From: Caenorhabditis elegans
Taxonomy: Eukaryota; Nematoda; Chromadorea; Rhabditida; Rhabditidae
Length of the DNA: 64,000 nt
Direction of reading: 5' to 3'
Assembly (NCBI RefSeq): GCF_000002985.6
Contig: NC_003281.10
Coordinates: 3,844,001 to 3,908,000 of the forward strand
Every line of letters begins with the position of its first letter. The stretch's first letter is position 1. Made by a program: the position numbers and the translations under genes. This document shows positions 22,831 to 36,500 of the stretch, piece by piece. A model generated the notes under the pieces. It made no database searches, was not told where the DNA came from, and was given only the letters and a program-made list of their open reading frames with translations.

Positions 22831-23862
22831 ACGAACTTGAACAATTGTAAATCAATTCAATTCTTACTATTAATGTTACTTTTTCTGTATTACTTCTCTT
22901 TTCCCCCTCTATCGTTGTAATTTCTGCAGAATCAATGCAAGATCTAAACTTTTAACCCCAACATGACCTTCTTTGTAATCAAGATGCATTCCCTGATTGA
23001 CTCCTGTGTAGAATTAAATTCCAGTGTTGTAATTTCCCCCAGTAATTTATTGAACCCTGAATTCGAAATTAGAAAACAAGTAAATGATTCAGAACTGATT
23101 AATTGTTTTAACTCAATTTCAGATTTTCAGATAACAATTTTGGCTTATTCGGATAATTAAAACACGAAACATGAAATTACAAGAAGAAGATTAAATACTT
23201 ACATGGAGAAATGCATTTCATATGCCCAGTGAATCTGATGTTTAGCTCAATTTTTATGAATTATGATAAAAACCACGAAAGTTCAATACAAAATAATATT
23301 TGATTTAACTTGCATTGCAAAATTACAGGAAAATGAATTATTTTAAGCATAAAGTGTGTTGTTTTGATAGGCCGTTTGAACAAAGCAAATCGATTTTCTT
23401 GATTATATAATGATGCTTCAAAATAAAACTTGATTTACATGAATATTTCCCGTTAAAAAACAATGTATTTAAAAACATTATTATTTGCAGAATCTCTCCA
23501 ACTGCGAAAGAAATCGAATTCAAACAACCGCGCTTGTCGTACACTTGTACACTCCGCCGCCACAGCTACGGTAAAAGCGTGTTTTGCGACGCACAAGTGT
23601 GCGCCGAGTGTGTGGGTCTCCCAACGCCTTTCACTGGCCTAAACTTCATTTCAATTTGTTTTAGCCTAAAATTTTCATGTTTTTTTCGAATAAATTTTGT
23701 TTTTTTACGTGCAATTCTAAATTTAAAATGTTCAAATTAGTATCTGTCTAGAAAAGTAGTTATTTAAAAAATTTTTTAACCGAAAACGCAATTTTTATTC
23801 TTTGTTCGCTCATGCTTTTTCTATAATTTTTTCGTAAAATTAATATTTTTCAGGGTACAACA
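22831..23862. other. Intergenic region acs-19 to rpl-3
   Basis: About 1 kb between two plus-strand genes, too far apart for a typical operon. The 23535-23615 stretch is GC-richer (CACTCCGCCGCCACAGC, GTGTGCGCCGAGTGTG) and could be the rpl-3 promoter. A TTTTTCAG ends at 23853, nine bases before the rpl-3 ATG, which fits a trans-splice acceptor. No gene seen in 22831-23530. Confidence 0.4.
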
Positions 23863-25468
23863 ATGTCTCACCGAAAGTTTTCGGCCCCGAGACATGGACA
23901 CATGGGATTCACCCCAAAGAAGCGCTCCCGCACTTACCGTGGAAGAATCAAGGCTTTCCCAAAGGATGACAAGAGCAAGCCAATCCATTTGACCGCTTTC
24001 CTCGGATACAAGGCCGGTATGACCCATATCGTCCGTGATGTCGATAAGCCAGGATCAAAGGTTAACAAGAAGGAGGTTGTCGAAGCCGTCACCATCGTCG
24101 AGACCCCACCAATGGTTATTGCTGGAGTTACCGGATACGTCGACACCCCACAAGGACCACGTGCTCTTACCACCATCTGGGCCGAGCACTTGTCCGAGGA
24201 AGCTCGTCGTCGCTTCTACAGCAACTGGTTAGTTTATTTTTCAACTATTTCGTTTTTTGTATTCAGTGTTATGGTGCGTTTTTGGTGTCATTTGGTGGTT
24301 TCGTGATTACAAGTCTGTATTTGCAGTCGCGTTTCTAAGTCGGTTGCCTTCCGCTGTACTTATGTACATGATGGTAAACGAACTGAGTGGCTAAAGCGTC
24401 CTGTACGCTGAAAGGCATTTTGTTCGTAATCGTAGAAACTACAGGGCTAAATCCAAGAAGAAGGCTTTCACCAAGTACGCCAAGAAGTGGCAAGATGAGG
24501 ATGGAAAGAAGCTCATCGAGGCTGATTTCGCCAAGCTGAAGAAGTACTGCTCTTCTATCCGTGTGATCGCTCACACTCAGGTAATATTTATATTTAGTTT
24601 GTTTGTATTCTTAAGTTATATTTTGCAGATGAAGATCCTTCGCCGTCGCCAAAAGAAGGCTCACCTCGTCGAAATCCAAGTCAACGGAGGAACCATCGAG
24701 CAGAAGGTCGACTGGGCTCGCGAGCATCTCGAGAAACAAGTCCAGGTTGATACCGTCTTCGCTCAGGATGAGATGATTGACACCATCGGAGTTACCAGAG
24801 GTCACGGATTCAAGGGAGTCACCAGCAGATGGCACACCAAGAAGCTTCCTCGCAAGACGCACAAGGGTCTCCGCAAGGTCGCCTGTATTGGAGCTTGGCA
24901 TCCATCTCGTGTCGCCTTCACTGTCGCTCGTGCTGGACAAAAGGGATTCCATCACCGTACCATCATCAACAACAAGATCTACCGTATTGGAAAGTCTGCT
25001 CTCACTGAGGAAGGAAAGAACAACGGATCCACCGAGTTCGATCTTACCCAGAAGACCATCACCCCAATGGTTCGTTTTATTTTTTTCACCGTTCTATGAA
25101 GAAAAAGTCTGCAATTCGTACTCTGTATGGCGACTATATTTTATCTGAGAACATCGGGCGTTGTAATCAATTTTCATGAATTTTTAATAATTGTTTTGTT
25201 TTAGGGAGGATTCCCAAGATACGGTATCGTCAACCAGGACTACATCATGCTTCGTGGAGCCGTTCTCGGACCAAAGAAGCGTCTTATCACCCTCCGCAAG
25301 TCGCTCATCACCCAAACCAAGAGAGTCGCCCACGAGAAGATCAACCTCAAGTGGATCGACACCAGTTCCAAGACCGGACACGGTCGCTTCCAAACCACAG
25401 CCGAGAAGCGTGCTTTCATGGGAAAACTCAAGAGAGATTTCCTTGCCGAGGCCGAAGCTAAGGCTTAA
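23863..25468 (+). CDS. rpl-3: Large-subunit ribosomal protein uL3 (RPL-3)
   Basis: Four exons: 23863-24227, 24445-24580, 24629-25069, 25205-25468. They total 1,206 nt, 401 residues, the usual eukaryotic uL3 length. The N terminus [16 protein letters not shown] and the segments [34 protein letters not shown] and [13 protein letters not shown] are hallmark uL3 sequences; the latter part reaches the peptidyl-transferase centre. Codon use is strongly biased (CTC, CGT, AAG, ACC), as expected for a highly expressed gene and clearly different from its neighbours. Intron 1 (24228-24444) is long for this gene and contains an alternative donor (see separate entry). The gene converges on tir-1. Confidence 0.97.
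24374..24379 (+). promoter_or_regulatory. rpl-3: Candidate alternative 5' splice site in rpl-3 intron 1
   Basis: GATG then GTAAAC at 24374 is a better match to the donor consensus than the exon 1 donor GTTAGT at 24228. Using it would extend exon 1 through an in-frame TGA at 24304-24306, making a premature stop. I recall rpl-3 among worm ribosomal protein genes reported to produce unproductively spliced, NMD-sensitive mRNAs; that this is the site used is inference. Confidence 0.4.
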
Positions 25469-25481
25469 ATTTGTTTATTCA

Positions 25482-25487
25482 AATAAA
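25482..25487 (+). terminator. Poly(A) signal of rpl-3
   Basis: AATAAA 14 bases after the rpl-3 stop codon, giving a very short 3' UTR as is typical of worm ribosomal protein genes. The remaining convergent gap to the tir-1 stop codon (to 26182) holds no gene; it probably carries the tir-1 3' UTR on the minus strand. Confidence 0.75.
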
Positions 25488-26182
25488 TTGTTATTGTTAT
25501 CAAATGTTTCTTCACTGTTCACATTTTGAATACACTTTGAGTATGCTTTTTTGTTGAATCTGAAGGACTATGCTGCTTGTATTGAAGAATAATAATCCGA
25601 AACATTCATTAGGTATAACATTAGAAATCTGGAAGGGTGTTAGACCCGGTAATTGTTAAGATAAAAAGTTCAATTTAAAGAGGGAGTTAAAGGGTTCGAA
25701 TTTGATGGGTTCCTGAGTTGGGGGTTGATCGACTATTACACGTTGCAGGAAATAAAACAGAAAAAGTGAAACGAATGAAACAGATGGAGATCGGAATATA
25801 TAAACAGAAAGATTATAAGAAAGTGAAGTTTCAGAGTTTTCTTTTTGGTTTCATAAAGACATCAATCACATAATTTATAGAGATTATTACAATTATTATT
25901 ATTATTTGCAGAAAACGGCAGGGCATTGGGTAAATGAGGAAGAGAGAGAGACAGTTGAAATCATAGATTCTACGCTTTGAATTTCCAGTTTTTTGTGGAA
26001 CACTTTTTTTGAGGTTTTGACTGATTTAAAATGAGGGTCAAATACATTAAAACTTTCGTGTGGGATGATTGAAAGACATTGGGAGTTTGATATTTGATAT
26101 TGGGATGGTTGAAGAAAATTGGTTTTTTGTTGGAAAATGGATAAAATGAACCGGCACTTGATGTATTGATTAAAGAAGAGAC

Positions 26183-29100
26183 TTAATTCCGATCGGAAGT
26201 TGTGGATGCAGAAGGCTGAATTTTCCTTCTCGTCGATGTTGCACGTTCTTGTGATCCAGTTGGTGTAACTGAAAAGACTAAAAAAATTAAATAATATACC
26301 AAGTGACGATGTTTCAACAACTTACACGTTGGCGTAGGAGGTTCCATTCTTGGTCCACCGATGCTTCTGGATGGCCCAGTACGGCTTACTGTATTTGTGG
26401 TCTGCCACCGTTGTTGGGTAGTTTTTCGGGAGATAGAAGGCATCTGAAAATAAAAGATATAATTGATAAAACCTTCGAAAATCGAGCACATAAAGAGCTA
26501 TAGTAGTCACTAAAGGAGGTACTGTAGTTTTCTTTGTTACCATTACGTATTCTCAAATTTTTGTGCTCGTGCAATATAATATTTTGTGAATAAACTCACT
26601 TCTTTGGTGGTCGGTGTCGTTCTGTTCAACTCTCCAGTAATAAAACGTACAACTTTTGCCATACATGCATCCTGATAGTCGTGAACCCATTTAACACCAT
26701 TATACTTTGTAATCATTCGAATATCATTCGGAATTTGATCTTCTTTTGTTGGGAATTCGAATGCAGTATCAAAGATTGGAATAATGTTCTTCTGGTGTTC
26801 AAATGCACATTTCAGCTCTTTGTGCACCCAATCCTCACAGTTATCATCATTTAAAAGTCTATCCAAACTGTTTGGTGTGAGAACAAGGATGAAATGTTTG
26901 GCGGCTTGAATGTTCTTGAGCAATGAGCTGTCGAATTTTCCAGCATACAACTTATCGACATCAATGAACACTCTGTATCCGCGGAGTTGGAGGAGTACTT
27001 TAATGAGACTTGCGAGTTGGTTTCCTGTACTTCTTCTGTATGAAATGAAGACATCAATTTGCTTGGAGAGCATTGCAACTTCCACGTCATCCGGATGTTT
27101 TGCGGTTTCAAATGCTTGTGTCAACTTGAGTCGATGAATCGGGTTCGTGATTCCACAAGCGTTTTGCATCATTTCGTCGGTGAGTGAGGAGAGAAGAGAC
27201 CGGTTGACTCCATTTGTGAGCATTTGGTAGGTGTAAACAGAAAGTTCTGGACTTAATCCCATCAAGAAGTTGTCCAAATTCGACTCGTCAACCGATGAGT
27301 AATCAGCAGCAACTTTTAATGTTTGAAGCTCTCTTAAGAATCGTTTTCGATGAAGTCCAGAGATCATTCCAACATCATGCTTCAGATCATTCTCAGTTAA
27401 TTGAAGTAAAAGATCTCCATCGACCATTTGTTTAGCGAACTTCTCAACGTACTCCTCAAAACCAATCTTCTTCACCCAATATTGAACATCTGCGCATGTC
27501 CAGCCAGGTACTTGTTGAGCGAGTTTATAGGGAACCTCTTCGCCGATAACCGTGAGTGCTTCGGAGGCGAACTTGGCAGCGACCTCGTCTGGAGAGGAGG
27601 CCACTTCTTTTAATGCTTGGATTGCACCGATTTCCTGAAAATTAAATCTTATTAGACTGTAAATATTTTTTTGAAATATTGATATAGAAAACGGTATTGA
27701 CAGCTGGCATACCCAATTCAAAACTTTCTTCATTTGATATTTTCGTTCAGGAGTGGAAACTGTCATAGCCAGAGGAATATGAGATAAGTAATGAAATATG
27801 ATAAAAGAGCAACAGGACTGGCAGGACTGTACTGAGCAAGAATGAGGAAATTAAGCCCCGTCCACCTGTGGTTGACCTCATTATTACAGTTGCGCCATAG
27901 GAATGTTCAAACAAAACCACCTGTACCGTACTCATAGAACCTAGTTGCGTCAAGTTCATTGCGCCATATCTAAGATGTCATGGAAATTCAAAAAAGGGCA
28001 AGAAGAAGATTTCTATACGTATAGAATTTCAAATGGTCTCTGCTCGACCGATTACGTTATCTTCACGCAATCGGTCAAATGGTGCAATGAAGAGTGTGAG
28101 GCATGGTCACTTATATGCTCACAGTTATGCTCACATTTGAATTCAAATCCTAACGATCGGATGTGTGAGTAATTGTTACTCATTTCATTGTGTGATTGAA
28201 GGTCACTACAAGTTTTGAATTCTTTTGGAAGGATCTGATTCATTTGAGAAAATGCGAAAAGTTTACTATTGTCCTTTAAAAAAAACGATAAGATAATTTC
28301 TAGGGCGTCGCCCTTTAAAGTTTATCAATTTTCGAGAGAGAGCAGCGATTAACGATTAAAAATTTCCAAAAAAAACGAGTGAAAAGCACGGAAGTATGTT
28401 GATGGGAGAAGCCTCCCAAATAGTTCCACCCACCGGATGCGACACTGTCCAAAATTTATGGAATAAAGATGAGGGCTCACAGATGACTCACACCCACACA
28501 GAACTCAAACAATATAAACTACGAAAAAAAAACTGGCGAGAGGATCCGGTTTTATGAGGAGGAAAATGTGACATACACAAAATACAGATCAGTGAAGGAA
28601 AATCGAGTGTGAATGATTTGAATTGGGTAGAAAAGGAAGATGGAGGAGGTGGGAGAGGTATGTTTGCACGAGCTCGTGTTGTGTCCAGTGAGAGACCAAA
28701 ACAAGACCAATCGGAACGTTTCGCAACTTTTCGAAATGATCTGATCTAGATCTTGACACCAAATCAATGGAACAAGTTTTGCAACAAAGATCAAAGAATT
28801 ATGCAGAAATAAATACGATGTCTAGCAAAAAAAAGATGATGATAAGACATAGTTATGAATTGAGAATATCTAACGAAAAAAGAAAAAAAGTTTTGTATGC
28901 ATAGCATACTATTGTGATAAGACAGCTGATAGGAAAACGATGAATTAGGTTGGAAAATCTATTTTCAGACATACCTTTGCATACGGGTGGAAGAATCGGC
29001 GAGTTTTGGACTTTCGGAATCTCTCCAACTGCACACTGTTCTCCTTGACGAACATTTGTGGTCGGATAACTAGTGCAGTTTTCATGGGAAGCTTCTTTAA

Positions 29101-32100
29101 GGAAGTCTTTAATGGACTGTTCATCTCAGTTGGAGGTGGATGGAATTGAATCTGTGCCAGCATGGAATTGCTGGACGATGGTGATCCGCATGGAATTATA
29201 GGCGTCTCATCGTCATCGTACATCTGATCCTCTACGTCTCGTAATAAGATCGGAAGATCTGTGAGACTGGATGGTCTTGAGAGACTTGAACAGTTTGAAT
29301 TGGAATTTGAAAGTTTTAGAGAATAAGGAAATGAAGTAATAGACGACGAAGAGGGTGTGCTCACGAATGGCGTAACTGCTGCTTTAGGTCTTGGCGAGAC
29401 TGCAGCGAATCTTGGAAGCAGGTTACGTCTGCATTCAGGGGCAACGTTCTCATTAAACGGTAGTGAAACCATTGGAGATGAGACTAGGGCACACATTCAG
29501 AGGTGGGGACTGTCTTACTGACTGACTGACACGGGAGGGGTGGTCTTTCTCCTCTCCCGCCAGCCGACAAACTCCGCCCTTCGTGTCTGCAACAATCTGT
29601 GTCTCTAGTGGCGATACAGTTCACCGCTTTCCCGCGGGGCATCGAGATAGTGCATAAGACAACGAGACGGAGATTGACTAAGTTGTTGTGTTGCTGATGG
29701 TGATGCTCCATGAAACACAGTATGAGGAAAGAGCACATGTTTGTTACTGTTTTGTGGACACGCTAGGGTCTGGGGTCTATGAGCTTCAGAGTTCAAGACA
29801 AATAAAGAAAAAGCTGGGAAGAGATCATGTTCAAGGTTATTGATGATGCAAACAAACATGAGGCTTATCAACCTATATATTATAATAGAGGGAGATGGGA
29901 GGAGGGGGGAATGTTTTGCCTCTGATCTTCGAAACGTACTTCGGTCGGCTATTTGATTCTTTGAAAATTTCCACGAAAGACGTTCGGGTAGTGTTCAAGA
30001 ACCTAACCGGCTCATGAGTCTGTACGAAAGTATGAAAGACTAATTGACTGTCGACAAAGAACATAGTTGGTGATCTATGCCTTTTCATCTTATCAATCTA
30101 TTTTTGTTGTTGATCTTCAAAGAATACAATCGGAAATCATCTGACTACTATAAATAATAGATCACTTAATGTCTCCTGAAACCTGATGGCTTTGAATATA
30201 AGCCCCATAGAGGCTACAACGTAATTGGTCAACCATTTTGGGACAACTCGTTTTTGGTCTTCTCGCGTCTAAAACTTTGATTTCTTTGAAGTCTGCACGA
30301 GGATCTTTTACTATTGGAGGACTGATTTCTCTATAGTTCGAAATTCGAATCAATCAAAGTCCCAACACAAAATCCGCTCTGCAAACGGTAAGCTTCCTAA
30401 CCTAGGAGTCGTCCTAAATCCATTCACTGTTTGGTCTCCGATCTGGCGGTGTTCATTTAGTTGCGGCGGCGACTTTGCAAATCAAACCATCAACACTTCA
30501 AACTTTGGAAGACGTGGTCCATAAAACCCACGTGGGGTTGGCGGACAAAAAGGGAAACAGATTCCGGTTAGTCAACGTCTTCTTAGATGCTGATAAGATG
30601 ATATTTTCTCTTGATTTCCGCGCGGAAGGGGGGCTACAATCTTGATTACATCTTAATGGAATGCCATTCAATGGTAATGCATTCAGAGAGAATGTGAAAT
30701 GTTTCGCAATAGTTTCGTATTAATTTGTTTCCGCAAAGACACTTATGCCGTATACCGGCGCTTCCGCAAAAGGTCACCACACCAGGTTTGGGACCGGTTC
30801 TCAAGCGTGTGTCGGGGGCTCTCTTCCGGGGTAGAGCAACGGATGATGGACAAAAGAGGGCTGTGCTCACTTTCTCAAATATTTGCTCATCTTTTTTTTG
30901 CTGATTTGAATTCACAATCAGATATAAAAAAGGGAGGAAAACAAACCATGAAACTTTCTTTTTGGTGTGTGTAAGAAACTCTACCTATTCAAGAAGGCTA
31001 CAAAGTACGATGTGTACCTGTCTACGTGACAAAATACAGTTTAAAAGGTGTCTATAATAGAAAGGGCAAGTGGGTCTTGTTCAAACACAAAGCACAAGTT
31101 TCCCGCCACGTGGCATAATCATTTTGGAGGTTATGCTCATAAGTACCGACAAAATGATGACTGGAAATGTCTCGTGCCTTTCTGGAGTAATTGGGGGTAG
31201 ATTCTAGACAATTTTTGACAGGCGACTACTCTAAAATTGTCGGCAATCGTTTGGTACCTCCAGCTGACAGCCGGCAGCCTGCAGACCTTTGTGTTTGGCG
31301 AAAGGTGTTTGCACCAGAATGGAAACAAAAAATAGTGGTAAAAAAGAAGGAAAACTACGATTTTGCATGTTGACTACGAGTCATATAGTAAGAGTACAAC
31401 AAAAAACAATCGAATAAAAAACTACAAAAGGATCAAGGCGTCTATGGTCGTAAATATAGATCATCCCTGCCACCACTACTACCATCTCTTTCACTCAGCT
31501 GTCACTGTTTTTTTGATCTTTGATACTTTGTCATTCAGACACAGACCTACAGAGAGATGCACAGACACTGAAAGAAGCTTCCTCTACTCTTAACCAGTTG
31601 TGTCTATTTTCGGCGATCTGGAACACTAACTATGAGGTTATGTGTTGTCGTCTAAAACATCGTGCCCTGTCATGTTTGCGGTCGATGGTTAGGATGGATG
31701 GAAATGGTATTTCGACCATTTAGTTAATATTATAACCCGTGTTTACCAACAATGTATAATCTGTCTAGGAAGAAGAAAAGAAACAAGTGTGATTGGTCAG
31801 CCACGTGATCATCCGCCGGGGAATTAAGCAAAGAATGGAACACCACTTGTGATACTGGGGCTGGTGGTCACATTGATTGTTGCGCCCATAAAAAGAAAGG
31901 GGAATTAAGTTTAAAATTCAAAGAACAGTCAGCGGTTAACCTCCAGAGGCGCATTGCGTCGTGACGGTAGTATTCTTCTCTGATCTTCTTTTGTATAATG
32001 CAACAGGTGGCAATAGGTGGTACAATTGTTCATTCAAATTTGCGGTATTCAGGTCCGTAGTGCCTTATTAGGTAAGACTAATTAACTGTGACTCAAGGCC

Positions 32101-33472
32101 TGTCGGGGCTCACCCAGCTCAGGCTTACTCCTAACAAGTTTTAGGACCCAAGATCCTCGGTCAAAGTGGGACCCCGTCACTATAGGACCGCTGGAGTTCC
32201 GTTCCTTTTGGAAAGCTTTCGGACCTTTATTCAAATTTGCGGTATCCGAGTCGTGACGTCGCAGCACTAATCCTACCTTCTCTGCGGGATGCCTATAATT
32301 ACCATACCGTTCCTCTACGAGGACTCTCTCAAAGTGTGATGCAATTTTGTGCACCAATATTGCGTAATTTCCCCCAATCTTATTCAGCGAAGACCCCGCT
32401 CTGGTGGCTACAGGGAGAAAGTGAAAGTATTTAATGGGTCTTTGAAGAAGAAGGAGAAGCCATGTGTATTTGCAGAATGGTCGTCGGGTCTGATTCAGAA
32501 TCGTCTACGTCATCACACTCACTGGCCGAGTGACAATTATTATGGCCGGTCCGCCTGTAGCCGGATTACCGTGACGGTTTTTGTACTATGAGTTGCCTAC
32601 GTCATCAGCCGGATTTTCGTGTAGGTCATCATCACTCGTAAAAGAGGTTGTGACGTAGCAGATCATTTTTGAGTCAGATTGCACCGCGATCAAGGGTGTT
32701 ACGACGAAAATTTGGAGGGGAAGCGTGTGATAAGCTTTCTGATAGGGTAGTGGAAGTATTAAGAGGGAGAGAAAGAGCAAGAAACTTTGCAAAATGGCGC
32801 CATGATGGTCGTATTGATGGGTTTGATGATGAAGCTGATGATAACTATCATCATCATCATCATCATCATCGAAGTGGCGCCATTATTCTAATCAGTTGGA
32901 GCAAACATCTTTCGAATCGGAGGAAATTTTATGCCCGAGGTTTCAGGGAAGGGTTGCTTTATTCGGAAAACCTCAAACTTCGCCAAGATCTTGATGAAAT
33001 AAAGTTTACAATTTCCGTGGGAGGCAGGCGCGGGTATAGGGCCCGACACCCGCCTGAAACCTGCCCGGCCTCACAGGCGCGGTAGGCGCTTTGGCGCCTG
33101 CATGGAATCTATGCTCAACTCACTGGAACAGTTACTCGTCTTTCCGCGGTACCTGGAAACTTTCACTGGGCCCTTCCAAAGTTCGCCCTGCTAAACATGG
33201 TGCATCGATATCTGGAAGCCTTATAAGATACCAAGCAAAGTCTAGAAGCGTTTAGGCGCTATGCAAAAATAATTCTGATCTTTTCAGCTTGTCTCCTAGA
33301 CTATTCGTTTCTTCTGGAAGATATTAAATTCCAAAATTCCATATAAAGTATGCATTCAAAACGTGCAACAAATTCTCTCATTCTTGCCGAATGCGTCATC
33401 ATGTCGGCGTATTGTTTCTTGCAGTGAAGCCCCGAGATGATTCATCCGGTCGAATAAGAAAAGAACCGAGAA

Positions 33473-33504
<32 letters not shown>

Positions 33505-36500
33505 TAGGTGCGCGGGGGGAAAATCACCACTTTCACCCTTCGATTATTAATTTATTCATCCATTCGTTAATCAATTCACCGGGCAACACCTATCATCTCT
33601 CTATCACAAGTAGATCGGAATTCGCATTGGAATGCCAAGCAGCTTCTGTTGACGCAGAATCGAGACCCCACGAGGGGGAAGGGAAAACAATGTGGGAGGT
33701 GTTTTTTGACACACACACACACTGTGAGGAAGTTTATTTGAGTTTGAGAGCATTATATTTATTATGTTGCTACTGATAAGACGTTTGCTACCCACTAAAC
33801 CTGTTTGTATGTAGGGGGAACTTCGAGGGGGACGAGAAGTCACGAAAGTTCAAGTCTATTGTTAGAAGCACTATGATTCATGCTGTAAAAACGGATGAAT
33901 TTTATTTGTTAATTAAGTACAAGAGGTGTAGTAGTGTGCAATTTGATCATAAAGTGCTTAACTATTAAAATATAGAAAACGATGTAACATATATCTTACT
34001 AGTTGAATATTTTTTGATAAAACCGAAGACAGCCGAGATATTGTAAAATAGACTGCCTACGAGGTCTCCTATGCCTTCTTCGTGCCTACACAATATTTTT
34101 TTACCAAGAAACTTAATTTTTGAGGAAAACGATTTCTCATGTTTTTTTTTCCATTGAAAACAAAAATTTGAATTAAAAAAATATATTCCGGCAACTCAAA
34201 AAAAGGAAAATCTTAGTTTTTTCGAGAATTTCAGCAATCAACCGACGTCTTGCGGGTCGTTTCTCGAAGGCGGATCTTATGGAAAACCAGTGAGATGTCG
34301 GCTGTAGCTTGGTGGTTGTTGAGTTTTGATTATATTCGGAAAATTACAAAAAAAAAACGACGCCTTCATAAAAGTTATCTTAAAATTGTATTTTTTTAAA
34401 ATCTTTCCTGAAATTTTTTTAAATATAAAAATTTCCCTAAAATTTAACAATAACCGGTTTTAGTAAAATAGGCAGGTCGACTTCTAGGCAAGCAAGCTAA
34501 TAGGCAGGCGGCATGTAGGCATACCCGTACGCCTAATTTACGTTGCATAGAAATTCCGTAAAACCGGAAAAAACCCTATTTCATAACCATTTCAAAATTG
34601 AGTTTTTGAAATAGCAAGTTATTTATTTTGAACAGTTCCTTCCCCTCCACTATCAGCAAAAATTACACATATTTGCATAGCATGATACATCAGCTGTTAC
34701 TATTTTTATACTACTATATTGAGAGTAGCAAGAAACCAAAATTTGCAGGCTATTACTTCTACCTATAGATCAATCATGGGAACTTCCGTAAATTTCTAAA
34801 ATATCATTGTGGAAAAACAAAATTTCCTTGCACCGAGTGCAACTGACACCGGAAAACAAGTTTTATAGTTTTTCAATTTTTGTACGCTCGGCAATCAAAG
34901 TTTCCAGCGTGATTTTGCAATTTTGGCGGTCAACATGATCAGATCCATAAAATAATAATGACCTTAACCTTGTAAATTAGTTCACTACTGACCTTACACA
35001 AATCCGATGACTACCTAATGATCAGATTTATGTTGTTTTCATGTTTTTCAATTTGTGACCTAATTCTAGCAAGGCATTGAAATTAATGCCATAATATCAA
35101 CCTGTTTCTAGACTAGATCTAGATATAGACCAAAGTACTATGGCTGTTTACGTCTAGAGTTTGCAATTGTTGAAACTAGATAAAGTCGGCAACCTGCGCC
35201 TGCCACAACAAAAAAGTTTAGAAAGCAGTCGACGCCTCACGGGTTGTCTCTTGAATATAAGCCAATGAGATGTCAGTTGCACCATGAGACTAAAAAACTT
35301 GTGAAAAGAACATTAAAACAGTCTAGTACTGTCGAAATTTTTTTGTCTCTGCCTAAAAAATGGGAAGGTCAATGTACTTTCCATTTGAAAACAAACATGT
35401 TTTTGCAAAAAAGTTGCCGAGTTGCCGAAAAAAAAATGAAAAAAGTGCAAAACATAAACCACACAATTGACCACACCTTTGTCACAGGCATGTAATGTTT
35501 GTTTAGTTGTAGGGGGAAAATGGACAATATCAGAAAAAGAAAGTTGACGAAATTTACTGTATTTCGAAATATTTCGCCAAACTATGTATTTGTAATCATC
35601 TTAAAATGAGAGACTGTTTCTCAAATGTGTGTTGAGAGGGAAGTTTAGTACTACGTTTACTAGGGTATTGTAATATGGTTCGCCTAGGCACAAGTCAGGC
35701 GTAGACGGATTTCAAAGCAGGTAGGTATCGTACCTACATAGACCTATTTTCTGCCTACATAGGATTAGTCTTAAATTCTGACAGAAAAACCCGAAAGAAG
35801 ATGAAGCAAATTTCAACAAGTCAGGTTGATTGTCTCATGCTACTCGATTACGCCTAGCTGTTTGTATATAGTAGGTGACAGTCAGACAGGGATTGTGCCT
35901 ACCTTGACCTATTTGTGCCTACCTAAACCATTTTTTGCCAAACCAACTAACAGAAAGAGCTTAAAGCTAAGTGTCACGGAAAATCTGCCCGGTATAATCA
36001 AGTTTTTCGATACTATTCTTAAGAAAAAAAAAAAATTTTCTAAAAAAAGTTATTCCAGCTGTCAATACTTACCAATACACAAAAAAACTATAAAAAAAAG
36101 AAAAAGAGAACACACCTGAAAAACGTCCAACTTGTTCTGCTCCTTCTTAATAGTTGCTTCAAGTGTGAAATGAAATGCGGCGACACTTCGAGCTTCCCGT
36201 CTTCGAGATGGTTGAAGCATTGGGAGCAGTCTGCAAATTTTATATTTTCAGATATTTTTAAATTCCAATTCCACCAACCTTTCGAGCCATTCTTTCGTAT
36301 TCCCTTGTGCATATTTATGATAATCCCTGGCAAATGTCGCCGGATCGTGAACTTGCAAGAATGGCTCCACCAGCTTCATCGTATCCGATTTTCTGACCAG
36401 TGGCTCAAACTCTTTGACACTGACGATTGTGCACACCGCGATACATGCATAGTATCTCGTGACGTCATCAGCTTGACTTGCAAGAAAAAATAACCATTCG

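Larger units (their letters stand above)
29497..36115. other. Large tir-1 intron, probable internal promoter region
   Basis: This 6.6 kb lies upstream (minus sense) of the 29496 start. Base composition is less AT-rich than other introns here, and 30400-33150 contains many CG-containing motifs, CACGTG at about 31112 and 31802, and several TGACGT half-sites. This would suit regulatory DNA for the internal tir-1 start. I see no gene: the short frames lack recognisable proteins. Repeats inside are listed separately. Confidence 0.4.

Noticed and set aside
30760..30840. Possible tRNA because of hairpin-like CG-rich sequence
   Set aside because: No T-loop GTTCRANYC or consistent cloverleaf could be found; no convincing tRNA gene was seen anywhere in the window.
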